From contig JBAUGX010000169.1 in assembly GCA_049679965.1 (NCBI GenBank), forward strand, positions 1 to 22,420: a stretch of 22,420 nucleotides of DNA. Reading direction: 5' to 3'. The notes below the pieces were generated by a model that ran no database searches, was not told the origin of the DNA, and saw only the letters and a list, made by a program, of their open reading frames with translations. Positions 15,191 through 22,420 of the stretch are shown here, one piece after another. This DNA comes from 2-12-FULL-65-11 sp049679965 (GTDB lineage: Bacteria; Acidobacteriota; Vicinamibacteria; Vicinamibacterales; CAVVIG01). The position numbers were made by a program, and so were the translations under genes. How positions within the stretch are numbered: position 1 is the stretch's first letter; each line of letters begins with the position of its first letter.

Positions 15191-15267
15191 ATACTCCGGG
15201 GGTTGTGAAGCAGTGACTGAACGTGCTCGCCTCGTCGAACGCTGTCGCTCCGGTCATCAGGCTCGCT

Positions 15268-15295
15268 GACGGATTTTTCCGTCTTCCTCTTCCTC
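15268..15295 (+). terminator. Weak hairpin with pyrimidine tract before tRNA-Cys
   Basis: GACGGA-TTTT-TCCGTC (15268-15283) is followed by TTCCTCTTCCTC. The tail is pyrimidine-rich rather than a pure T-run, so it may be a processing or weak termination signal. Confidence 0.3.
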
Positions 15296-15309
15296 TCGTC
15301 AGTTCAGAG

Positions 15310-15383
<74 letters not shown>

Positions 15384-15403
15384 AATTCTTCTAGCGTTTG
15401 AGA

Positions 15404-15444
15404 CCTTTCGCCTTGCCTGGGAGGCGAAGGCTTCTTTTGTTTTT
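15404..15444 (+). terminator. Intrinsic terminator of the tRNA-Gly/tRNA-Cys transcript
   Basis: The stem CCTTTCGCCT (15404-15413) pairs with AGGCGAAGG (15422-15430), with one bulged base, around an eight-base loop. It is followed by CTTCTTTTGTTTTT. It ends just before the stop of the convergent DUF2914 gene. Confidence 0.85.
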
Positions 15445-15446
15445 CA

Positions 15447-16526
15447 TCACATTTCTGTTTCAGACCAGGCGCGAGAATCCTCGTCACTGTCGCTCACCAC
15501 GTAAAAGGTCAACAGCCCGATCGCCCGGCCATCTTCCGTCTCCGCGGTCACGCGCCAGCGGCCGGGCTGAAAATTGGATTTCGCTGCAAAGCCCCGAAAG
15601 CCTTCCGCGCGCCCGCCGCTCACGCTTAGGGGAATGGTGTCCGTTGTTTGGTAAGCGCCTTTGAGTTCTTTGTACAGCTCCCATCGAATAACCACGCGGT
15701 GCTCGAACCGCGCCGGCGCGAACACACGCGCGAAGTAATAGACCACGTCGCCTGGCCGCGCCATAAACGGACGGGAATCCTTCCGCCAGAACCGGTAAAA
15801 GCGCGGCGCCTCATAGGTCAATACGTACGAATCGCCGGTCTTCTGGACGTTATGGTAGATGCCCTGGAACTGGACGGACAACGGCACGGGCGGGATCAGG
15901 CGGAACGCATACAGAACGACGATCAAGGACAACAGAACCCCGGCCGGCGCGAAGAGGCGGATTCGTTCGGGTTTCCCGCCCGGCGTTTGCCCGGCCAGCC
16001 AGCCGGCGATCTGCCACACCCAGGCGGCGGACAAGGCCATGGACAAGCCGAACACAAGGGAGCCCATGCGTCCGATCAGGACCGGTAAGAAGTAATGAAG
16101 GAAGGACGAGACGCAAAACGCGTAGAGGCCCAGGCGCAGGCGGTACCCGAAGCGGCGGACCTGCGGCATCTCGTTCATGAACATCAACAGAAGCAGAACG
16201 ACGAAGAAAACAATGGGGCGGGCGCCGGTGGAGCTCTTGAAATACAAGACGACGTAGGCGCTCAAGAGTCCGCCGTAGAAGAAATGGAGGAGCTCGACGT
16301 TGTATTTCCAAAAGGAAGCGATCCGGGGCGGGGGCGCCCACGTTCCCGTGTTCTCGTGGTACTGATAAACCAGGAGACAAGTCAGGATCGCCAGGTAAGA
16401 GAGCTGGAGCGCGAGGTCCGGCCAGGAGTCGATCCGCCGGATGGTGACCATGTCGAAGAGAAACCCGCCCACGAACAGGAAGACGTTGTGGTAACGCCGG
16501 ATGAAATGAGTCGGTCCTTCATTCAT
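15447..16526 (-). CDS. DUF2914 domain membrane protein
   Basis: 359 residues. Residues ~12-212 are strongly hydrophobic with about seven membrane segments (roughly 12-28, 40-56, 76-96, 103-118, 132-150, 155-178, 193-212). Residues ~213-285 form an exported beta-rich stretch. Residues ~280-345 match the DUF2914 pattern: RWELYK, IPLSVSGGRAEGFRGFAAKS, PGRWRVTAETEDGRAIG and LLTFYVV. The function of DUF2914 is unknown. GC is near 55% in two sampled lines, against about 67% in cysS, and codon choice is looser, so recent acquisition is likely. It lies on the minus strand, against all neighbours, and ends directly at the tRNA-Cys terminator. No operon partner is seen. Confidence 0.85.
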   Translation of the reverse strand: MNEGPTHFIRRYHNVFLFVGGFLFDMVTIRRIDSWPDLALQLSYLAILTCLLVYQYHENTGTWAPPPRIASFWKYNVELLHFFYGGLLSAYVVLYFKSSTGARPIVFFVVLLLLMFMNEMPQVRRFGYRLRLGLYAFCVSSFLHYFLPVLIGRMGSLVFGLSMALSAAWVWQIAGWLAGQTPGGKPERIRLFAPAGVLLSLIVVLYAFRLIPPVPLSVQFQGIYHNVQKTGDSYVLTYEAPRFYRFWRKDSRPFMARPGDVVYYFARVFAPARFEHRVVIRWELYKELKGAYQTTDTIPLSVSGGRAEGFRGFAAKSNFQPGRWRVTAETEDGRAIGLLTFYVVSDSDEDSRAWSETEM

Positions 16527-16531
16527 GATTC

Positions 16532-16717
16532 ATGGCTGGCCGCGTTGAAATTCCCTCGAAGCCAGCGTTCTATCACGTAAAAGCGCGCACAAACGAGGCG
16601 AATGGTCTTCACGGGAGGATTCATGCGCTGCATGTACGAGGCCTTGCACTCCTGATTCGAGCGCGTCGTCGCCGCCGACGAACCGACACGACGCATACGA
16701 AGTTGGGGTCCCGATGA
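16532..16717 (+). pseudogene. Possible 5' remnant of a Y1/RAYT-type transposase
   Basis: The frame opens MAGRVEIPSKPAFYHVKART then NEANG, which resembles the first ~25 residues of IS200-like or REP-associated tyrosine transposases (basic residue, then R-V-E/R-I, then a YHV..R.N motif). The rest of the 61 codons is arginine-rich and matches nothing, so at most the 5' tip survives. The similarity is short and by eye only. It sits at the edge of the atypical DUF2914 segment, and the window holds several REP-like hairpins, which makes the reading worth testing but not secure. Confidence 0.28.
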
Positions 16718-16884
16718 CCGAATTGCCATTGGGACCATCCGGATTCTGCATTTGCTGGCCGCCGGAGCGCTTCTACGGGCGATTCCGTCGTGGCACTGCG
16801 ATTGCTCACCCCTCGCCCGCCACCCCCTTTCGCGGGCATGCATTGCCCGCGCTCAATCGTAGTGTCAGTGAAACGAGGAACGCC
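16718..16884. other. Gene-free leader region before the envelope cluster
   Basis: An open plus-strand frame runs through this stretch into the next gene, but its translation (MTELPLGPSGFCICWPPERF and on) looks non-coding and precedes a clear signal peptide start. I see no RNA gene, terminator or strong promoter here. It presumably holds the promoter of the three-gene cluster that follows. Confidence 0.5.
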
Positions 16885-17484
16885 ATGGCCCAACGCAACC
16901 GGATCATGAACACATGCGCCAACGAACCCGGTCGGAGTGTGGCTGCGCGCGCCATCGTTTGTGCGGTGCTGCTCTGCGTGTGCACTGTGCACGGCTCGGC
17001 GCAGCAAAGCAACCAACAGCAGAAGCAGAACGATCAACAGGAGTTGAGGGGCCTTGACGAACAGGTTCAAGAGATCAAATCAGACGTCCTCAGCATTGCT
17101 GCGGAGCTGGGCCGGCTAGAGGAGAAACTGCTGTACCCATCAGGGACACAAGTCGCGATCTTCGTCGCGCTGGCCAAAGGCGACCAGATGCGCCTCGACG
17201 CCGTGCGGCTCCAGATCGACGGTCAACTCGTCGCGCACTACATCTATAGCTCCAAAGAACTCGACGCCCTGCGCAAGGGCGGCGTGCAACGGCTCTACGT
17301 CGGCAACGTGGCGGCTGGCGACCACCGGCTCGAGGTGCTCGTCGACGGCAAGCTCAAGGGCGGCGCGGACTTCAGCCGCACAGAACGCTTTACGGTCCGC
17401 AAGGAAGTGAAGCCAAAGCTGGTGGGGCTGACGCTGGCCGGACCGGATTCCGGCACCACGCCGATCGCGCTTGGGGAATGGTAA
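16885..17484 (+). CDS. Secreted 199-aa protein, first gene of the TPR envelope cluster
   Basis: I start at ATG 16885, preceded by GAGGAA at a proper distance; ATG 16906 is an alternative. Residues ~20-45 form a signal peptide (AARAIVCAVLLCVCTVHGSA followed by QQ). Then comes a Q/N-rich, coiled-coil-prone stretch (QQSNQQQKQNDQQELRGLDE then QVQEIKSDVLSIAAELGRLE), and a beta-rich C-terminal domain with TQVAIFVALAKGDQMRLDAV, VRLQIDGQLVAHYIYSSKEL and GVQRLYVGNVAAGDHRLEVL. I do not recognise a named family. Its coiled coil suggests an oligomeric periplasmic part. Its stop is four bases before the next ATG, so it is co-expressed with the two TPR genes, and a joint complex is plausible. Confidence 0.75.
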   Translation: MAQRNRIMNTCANEPGRSVAARAIVCAVLLCVCTVHGSAQQSNQQQKQNDQQELRGLDEQVQEIKSDVLSIAAELGRLEEKLLYPSGTQVAIFVALAKGDQMRLDAVRLQIDGQLVAHYIYSSKELDALRKGGVQRLYVGNVAAGDHRLEVLVDGKLKGGADFSRTERFTVRKEVKPKLVGLTLAGPDSGTTPIALGEW

Positions 17485-17488
17485 ATCG

Positions 17489-19393
17489 ATGCGAGCGTCA
17501 CATCCGCTCATCGGACTCGGCTTGGCCCTGGCACTTGCCGCCGCTTCGGCCATGGGCGGAGCCGCCGCTCCCACCACGAGCGGCAACGTGCGGGACCTCT
17601 ATTTCGGCGAGGCGCTGTATCACGCCTACCAGGGACAGTATTTCGACGCACTCCAGCGGCTCGACACCGAGCTTGCGATGTATCGCGGTCTCGACGAGCC
17701 CAAGCGCGACACGCTGAACTATCACATCAACGACGCCGAATTCTCGGTCGGTGACTTCGAGCTCAACTACCGCATGCACCACCGCGCGGGGCGCGCCATC
17801 AAGGCCGTGCTCGAAGGCGCCGTCGACGAGGCTGTTCGAAACGAGGCCGCCTTCAGGCTCGCCCGCATCCACTTCCAGAAGGGTCAGCTCGACGATGCGC
17901 TGAACGCGCTCGGGCGGATCGCGGGTGTGGTGCCCGAAGAGATCAGGGACGACGTCGAGTTCCTGCGGGCGAACATCTACATGGCGACGGGCCAGCCGAA
18001 TGAAGCCGTCAAAGTGCTCCAGCAGCTGCGGAGCGATGAGAGCCTGGCCGGGTTTACCGCGTACAACCTCGGCATCGCGCTGTTGCAGGACCGTCGACCG
18101 CAGGAAGCGATCGAGCAACTGGACAAGGCCGGGCGGCTGGTGCCTGTCGATCCTGCCGGTCTCGCGATCCGCGACAAGTCCAACCTGGTGCTTGGCACCA
18201 TTCTGTTCGAATCGGCCAACTTCGAGAGGGCAAGACAGTCTCTGGACCGCGTCCGCCTCGAGGGACCGTTCTCGAGCCACGCTCTGCTGCGGGCAGGCTG
18301 GGCCGAGGCCTCGGCCAAGCAGTATGACCGTGCGCTCGTTCCGTGGAACATCCTGGCGGATCGCGAGCCGACGGATGCCGCGGTCCAGGAAGCCATGCTG
18401 GCCGTGCCGCATGCGTACGCGAGCCTGACCCTGTACGGCCGCGCCGCGCTCATGTACGGGCGCGCACTCGAGCTGTTCAGCAACCAGATCGAGAGAGTCG
18501 ACGCATCGATCGGCAGCATCAAGGAAGGGCGGTTTCTCAAGGCGCTCGTCCGCGAGGAATCTCGGCAGGACAAAGACTGGGTCGTCCGCCTGCGCAGCCT
18601 GCCCGGTTCGCCGGAAACGTACTACCTGACGGAGTTGATGGCCTCTCACGACTTCCAGACCGCGTTGCAGAACTACCTCGACCTCGAGGACCTGCGGTCG
18701 AAGCTCATCACCTGGAAGACCAGTCTCAATGCGTTCGACGACATCATCCGACTGCGCGGACAGAACTACGAGCCGTTGCTGCCGGAGGTCGACTCGCAGT
18801 TCCGGGAGCTGGATTCTCGAATCCACCTGCGCCTCGAACAGCGCAAGCACCTCCGCGAGCGCCTGCAGACGATCTTGACCGCACCCCGCCCCGATTACCT
18901 GGTGACCGCGGACGAGCGGATCGCCGGCGAGCGCATCGCCCTCATCGAGAAGCAGCTCGGCGATTCCGACCGTCCCGAATCGCTCGCGCTTCGGCAACGC
19001 GTGGCCCGCCTGCGCGGCGCACTTACATGGCGAGTGGAAACCGAGTACCACGAGCGGCTGACCGCGGCACATGTGCACCTGAACGAATTGAATGTGCATG
19101 TCGACGCGCTCACTCGGCAGTACGACGCCTTTGTCAGGACGAGGCAAGCGGCGTCGCACAGCTATGTCGGCTACGACACCCAGATTGCACGGCTCCGCGA
19201 GCGCGTCGGCGGCGCACTGCCGCGTGTCGACCTCTTGATGGCCCGGCAGGGGCGCCTGATCGAAACCGTCGCCATCAACCAGCTCGAGGCGCGCCGGGAA
19301 CGCCTGGTGGCTCAGCAGACCGAGGCGCGCTTCGGCGTCGCCGACAGCTTCGATCGAGCCGCTCGCGCCCAATCCGGCGGGGAGGCACGCTGA
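17489..19393 (+). CDS. Secreted TPR and coiled-coil protein, second gene of the cluster
   Basis: I start at ATG 17489 (634 aa), next to the previous stop; the longer TTG start at 17471 would precede the signal peptide with unneeded residues. Residues ~1-27 are a signal peptide (PLIGLGLALALAAASAMGGA). Residues ~35-330 are TPR-type helical hairpins (ALYHAYQGQYFDALQRLDTE, AAFRLARIHFQKGQLDDALN, TAYNLGIALLQDRRPQEAIE, LVLGTILFESANFERARQSL). From ~430 to the end the sequence is charged and predicted to be coiled coil (FRELDSRIHLRLEQRKHLRE, and a heptad-like C-terminus). The protein is probably periplasmic and a scaffold. Its stop overlaps the next start (TGATG), so translation is coupled. Confidence 0.82.
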   Translation: MRASHPLIGLGLALALAAASAMGGAAAPTTSGNVRDLYFGEALYHAYQGQYFDALQRLDTELAMYRGLDEPKRDTLNYHINDAEFSVGDFELNYRMHHRAGRAIKAVLEGAVDEAVRNEAAFRLARIHFQKGQLDDALNALGRIAGVVPEEIRDDVEFLRANIYMATGQPNEAVKVLQQLRSDESLAGFTAYNLGIALLQDRRPQEAIEQLDKAGRLVPVDPAGLAIRDKSNLVLGTILFESANFERARQSLDRVRLEGPFSSHALLRAGWAEASAKQYDRALVPWNILADREPTDAAVQEAMLAVPHAYASLTLYGRAALMYGRALELFSNQIERVDASIGSIKEGRFLKALVREESRQDKDWVVRLRSLPGSPETYYLTELMASHDFQTALQNYLDLEDLRSKLITWKTSLNAFDDIIRLRGQNYEPLLPEVDSQFRELDSRIHLRLEQRKHLRERLQTILTAPRPDYLVTADERIAGERIALIEKQLGDSDRPESLALRQRVARLRGALTWRVETEYHERLTAAHVHLNELNVHVDALTRQYDAFVRTRQAASHSYVGYDTQIARLRERVGGALPRVDLLMARQGRLIETVAINQLEARRERLVAQQTEARFGVADSFDRAARAQSGGEAR

Positions 19394-22300
19394 TGCGTCG
19401 CATGGCCATTCCGATCGTGCTCGTGCCGGCTCTCGTCGCCGCCTGCGCCGCGCGTGTCGAAAAGCCGGTGGGCACGCTGGCCGAGCTGCGTAACGTGCGC
19501 CCGGACGTGCAAGAGGTGAAGGTCGAGCAGGGCCTCGACCAGGCCGTGCAGCAGTACCGGCGCTTCCTCGCGGAGGCAGGAACGACCGCGATGACTCCCG
19601 AAGCGATGCGGCGCCTCGCGGACCTGCAGATCGAGAAGCAGGTCGGGCTACGGCCGGGCGACACCAGGCCTCGGGCAATGGCCGCTCCCGAGCGCGCGTT
19701 GGCACCGACGGGCGTGCGGACCGACACGCCCAATCCGGCCGCGGTGGTCGGGGGTGCCGGTCTGCGGGAATCCGATCAGGATTTTGAGCGGCGCACGACC
19801 GCAAAGAGCGAGATCGCGGCGGCCAGCGCTGACGCGGTGAGCGAGAGTCGAACCGCGGTGCGCACTGACATCGATCCCAAGGGTCTCATCGAGGCGATCG
19901 CGCTCTATGACAAGCTGCTGACCGAGCACCCGAATTACGAGTACAGAGACCAGATCCTTTATCAGAAGGCGCGCGCGTACGACGAGCTCGGCCGCACCGA
20001 AGAGGCCGTCGAGACCATGCGCCTGATCCGCGCGACTCCGCAATCCGAGCACTACGAGGAAGTGCAGTTCCGGCTGGGAGAGTACTTCTTCACGCGCAGA
20101 CAGTACCTCGACGCCGAGAAGGCCTATTCCGGAATCATCAGTCAGGGCACCGCCTCCTCGTATTACGAGCTCGCTCTCTACAAGCTCGGGTGGACGTCCT
20201 ACAAGCGGGAGTTCTACGAGGAGGCCCTGCACAAGTACATGGCCCTGCTCGACTACAAAGTGTCGACGGGATACGACTTCGATCAGGCGCACGAGGAAGA
20301 CGACGAACGTCGCGTCGCCGATACGTATCGCGTCATCAGCCTCAGCTTCAGCAATCTCGGCGGGCCGGAGGCCGTCCGGGAGTACTACTCCACCTTCGGG
20401 AAGCGCTCCTACGAAGATCGCGTGTACAGCAATCTTGGCGAGCACTACCTGACCAAGCTGCGCTACGACGACGCGGCGAAGACCTACAAGGCGTTCGTCG
20501 CGCTGTATCCATTCCACCGCGCGGCGCCGCGTTTCAGCATGCGCGTCGTGGAAACGTTCACCCAGGGCGGGTTTCCCAAGCTCGTGCTGGAGTCGAAGCG
20601 GGAGTTCGCGTCCACGTACGGACTGCAGGCCGAATACTGGCGACACGTCGAAGGGAAAGACTCGCCGGAGGTGCTGGCGTACCTGAAGACGAACCTGAAG
20701 GACCTCGCGACGCATTATCACGCCCAGTATCAGAACAAGGATCTCAAGGGCGAGACGCTCGCGAATTATCGCGAGGCCCGCCAGTGGTACGGCCAGTACC
20801 TCGAGTCGTTCCCGGCGGACCCTGACTCGCCGCCGATCAACTACCAGCTCGCGGAGCTTCTCCTCGAGAACAAGGATTTCGGCGGAGCGGCCAAACAGTA
20901 CGAGCGCACGGCCTACGAATACACGCCGCACCCCCAGTCCGCCGCCGCGGGCTACGCCGCGATCTTTGCCTACCGTGAGCAGTTGAAGGTCTCGGGCGAC
21001 GCGCAGAAGGACGCCGTCAAGCGCGATACCGTCACCAGCTCGATCAAGTTCGCCGACTCGTTCCCGGAACACGAACAGGCGGCAGCCATCCTTGGCGCCG
21101 CCGCCGACGACCTGTATGAGATGAAGGACTACCGCCCCGCGGTCACGGCCGCCCAGCGGGTCATCGCCACCTATCCGGGCGCGGAGGCGGCCATCCGGCG
21201 CTCCGCGTGGATTGTCGTCGCGCACGGCTCGTTCGACCTCGCCGAGTACCCGCAGGCCGAACACGCCTACACCCAGGTGCTGGCGGTCACGCCGGAGAGC
21301 GACACGTCGCACGCCGCGCTCGTCGACAACCTCGCCGCCTCGATCTACAAGCAGGGAGAGCTCGCCAACCAGGGGAAGGACTATCGCGCGGCCGCGGACC
21401 ACTTCCTGAGGATTCGTTCGGCCGCGCCGACGTCCGGCATCCGTGCCGCGGCCGAGTACGACGCGGGCGCCGCGCTCATCCGCTTACAGGACTGGACGGC
21501 GGCTGCGGACGTGCTCGAAGCGTTTCGCAGTACCTACCCCGAGCACCAACTGCAGTCCGAGGCCACCAAACAGATCGCCTACGCCTACCGACAGAGCGGT
21601 CAGTTGTCGCGGGCCGCCGGCGAATACGAGCGGATCGCAGCGCAGTCCGAGGATCCGGTACTACGAGCCGAGGCGATGCTCGTCGCAGGAGACCTCTACC
21701 AGCAGTCCAACGTCCGGGATCGCGCGTTGGATGTGTACCTCCGGTACGTCAACGAGTTCCCGAAGCCAGTTGAGACGGCCCTCGAGACCCGCTCCAAGAT
21801 CGCGGAGATGTACAAGTCGGCGCACGACGGGCCGCTCTATCACAAGGAGCTGGAGAGAATCGTCCGCATCGACGCGGACGCCGGTTCGGCAAGGACCGCC
21901 AGGACCCGGACGCTCGCGGGCCGTTCGGCGCTGGTTCTCGCGGAGGAGATCTTCCAGGATTTCGTGAATGTGAAGCTGCTGCAGCCGTTCGAGGCCAGCC
22001 TGCAGAAGAAACAGCAGCGCATGGACGTCACGATCGAAGCCATGAGCCGGCTGGTGGACTACGAGATCGCCGAGGTGACGGCGGCCGCCACGTATTACAT
22101 GGCCGAAACCTACTTCGATTTCAGTCGCAAGCTGGCTGAGTCGGAGCGGCCGACCAACCTGAAGCCCGCGGAGCTGCAAGCCTTCGAGCTGGAGCTCGAT
22201 GAGGCGGCATTTCCGTTCGAGGAGAAAGCCATCGACGTCCACGAGAAGAACATGGAATTGCTGCAGGCCGGCGTCTTCAACGCGTGGACCGAGAAAAGCC

Positions 22301-22420
22301 TCGCCAAGCTCGCCGAGCTGAAGCCTGGCCGCTACGCAAAACGCGAAATGAGCAGCGGCGCCCTCGGGGCGCCCGACCGTTACGTGTACCGAACACCGGT
22401 GTCGCAAGTCGCTGCCCCGA
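19393..22420 (+). CDS. Very large TPR lipoprotein, third gene of the cluster (3' end outside window)
   Basis: ATG 19393 overlaps the previous stop and the frame stays open to the right edge (1,009 codons). The N-terminus MRRMAIPIVLVPALVAAC is a lipoprotein signal with C18 as the lipidated residue. After a low-complexity linker (to ~160) there are many TPR hairpins: LIEAIALYDKLLTEHPNYEY, ILYQKARAYDELGRTEEAVE, VQFRLGEYFFTRRQYLDAEK, AEHAYTQVLAVTPES, AAADVLEAFRSTYPEHQLQS. The last ~250 residues are not plain TPR and look strongly conserved in style (LVDYEIAEVTAAATYYMAET, FPFEEKAIDVHEKNMELLQA, AWTEKSLAKLAELKPGRYAK). This resembles outer-membrane TPR lipoproteins found beside ExbB/ExbD and AgmX-like genes, as I recall them, but those genes are not in view. 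It is probably close to its end at the window edge. Confidence 0.85.
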   Translation, partial: MRRMAIPIVLVPALVAACAARVEKPVGTLAELRNVRPDVQEVKVEQGLDQAVQQYRRFLAEAGTTAMTPEAMRRLADLQIEKQVGLRPGDTRPRAMAAPERALAPTGVRTDTPNPAAVVGGAGLRESDQDFERRTTAKSEIAAASADAVSESRTAVRTDIDPKGLIEAIALYDKLLTEHPNYEYRDQILYQKARAYDELGRTEEAVETMRLIRATPQSEHYEEVQFRLGEYFFTRRQYLDAEKAYSGIISQGTASSYYELALYKLGWTSYKREFYEEALHKYMALLDYKVSTGYDFDQAHEEDDERRVADTYRVISLSFSNLGGPEAVREYYSTFGKRSYEDRVYSNLGEHYLTKLRYDDAAKTYKAFVALYPFHRAAPRFSMRVVETFTQGGFPKLVLESKREFASTYGLQAEYWRHVEGKDSPEVLAYLKTNLKDLATHYHAQYQNKDLKGETLANYREARQWYGQYLESFPADPDSPPINYQLAELLLENKDFGGAAKQYERTAYEYTPHPQSAAAGYAAIFAYREQLKVSGDAQKDAVKRDTVTSSIKFADSFPEHEQAAAILGAAADDLYEMKDYRPAVTAAQRVIATYPGAEAAIRRSAWIVVAHGSFDLAEYPQAEHAYTQVLAVTPESDTSHAALVDNLAASIYKQGELANQGKDYRAAADHFLRIRSAAPTSGIRAAAEYDAGAALIRLQDWTAAADVLEAFRSTYPEHQLQSEATKQIAYAYRQSGQLSRAAGEYERIAAQSEDPVLRAEAMLVAGDLYQQSNVRDRALDVYLRYVNEFPKPVETALETRSKIAEMYKSAHDGPLYHKELERIVRIDADAGSARTARTRTLAGRSALVLAEEIFQDFVNVKLLQPFEASLQKKQQRMDVTIEAMSRLVDYEIAEVTAAATYYMAETYFDFSRKLAESERPTNLKPAELQAFELELDEAAFPFEEKAIDVHEKNMELLQAGVFNAWTEKSLAKLAELKPGRYAKREMSSGALGAPDRYVYRTPVSQVAAP

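Noticed and set aside
14927..15192. Minus-strand open frames across tRNA-Gly with translation such as RDSNPRLRPWQGRTLPLSYS
   Set aside because: This is the antisense reading of the tRNA-Gly gene and its flank, a well-known source of false protein predictions.
15109..15309. A protein-coding gene between the two tRNAs
   Set aside because: Open frames there are antisense or tRNA-derived, and the region is explained better by paired RNA structure.
16714..16884. Upstream extension of the 199-aa secreted protein to a GTG at 16714 or other early starts
   Set aside because: The extension looks non-coding and would bury the signal peptide; ATG 16885 has a ribosome binding site.
17498..21402. Very long minus-strand open frames opposite the TPR genes (768 and 584 codons)
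   Set aside because: They are mirror frames of GC-rich coding sequence; the plus-strand proteins have signal peptides, TPR pattern and coupled starts, while the antisense products are low-complexity and Arg/Ala/Pro-rich.

Overview
This is a GC-rich chromosomal window (two sample lines gave about 67% GC in cysS and about 55% in one atypical gene). It suggests a free-living, soil-type bacterium with large periplasmic and envelope investment. The gene style (TPR-rich secreted proteins, metallo-beta-lactamase fold proteins, a DUF1844 protein, GGTCCG-type intergenic hairpins) fits Acidobacteriota, most likely Vicinamibacteria. That assignment is inference from sequence style; no rRNA or marker phylogeny is available here.

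Layout. 1-5.8 kb: the 3' end of lemA, a secreted HExxH peptidase with TPRs, a convergent SMP-30/gluconolactonase gene, a probable lipoprotein with a metallo-beta-lactamase domain, the wreck of a CPA2/KefB cation antiporter (first ~20 codons joined to its C-terminal RCK_C domain), and an isoprenylcysteine methyltransferase-like membrane enzyme. 6.0-9.5 kb: comEC (DNA uptake), a large imperfect palindrome, and mazG on the minus strand. 9.55-13.3 kb: a tightly packed housekeeping operon of DUF1844 protein, PhnP-like hydrolase, ribF, a small unknown protein and cysS. 13.3-15.0 kb: yraN and galT set among repeats (AT-rich inverted repeats on both sides of yraN, and at least three copies of a GGTCCGsC/GsCGGACC hairpin). 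15.0-15.45 kb: tRNA-Gly(GCC) and tRNA-Cys(GCA), separated by a strongly structured repeat and followed by a clear intrinsic terminator. 15.45-16.9 kb: a lower-GC DUF2914 membrane protein gene on the minus strand and a gene-poor stretch with a possible transposase remnant; this looks like acquired DNA placed beside tRNA-Cys. 16.9-22.4 kb: three overlapping or abutting genes for a secreted 199-aa protein, a secreted TPR/coiled-coil protein and a very large TPR lipoprotein that runs off the window.

The most promising lead for an under-described system is this last cluster. Three exported proteins are translationally coupled, and the two large ones are TPR scaffolds. From memory, comparable clusters continue into AgmX/PglI-type and ExbB/ExbD (TolQ/TolR-like) genes, which would make this an energised cell-envelope machine related to gliding or Glt-type complexes. 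The diagnostic genes lie outside the window, so that reading is a hypothesis. The other notable content is the density of palindromic intergenic elements of at least four unrelated kinds.
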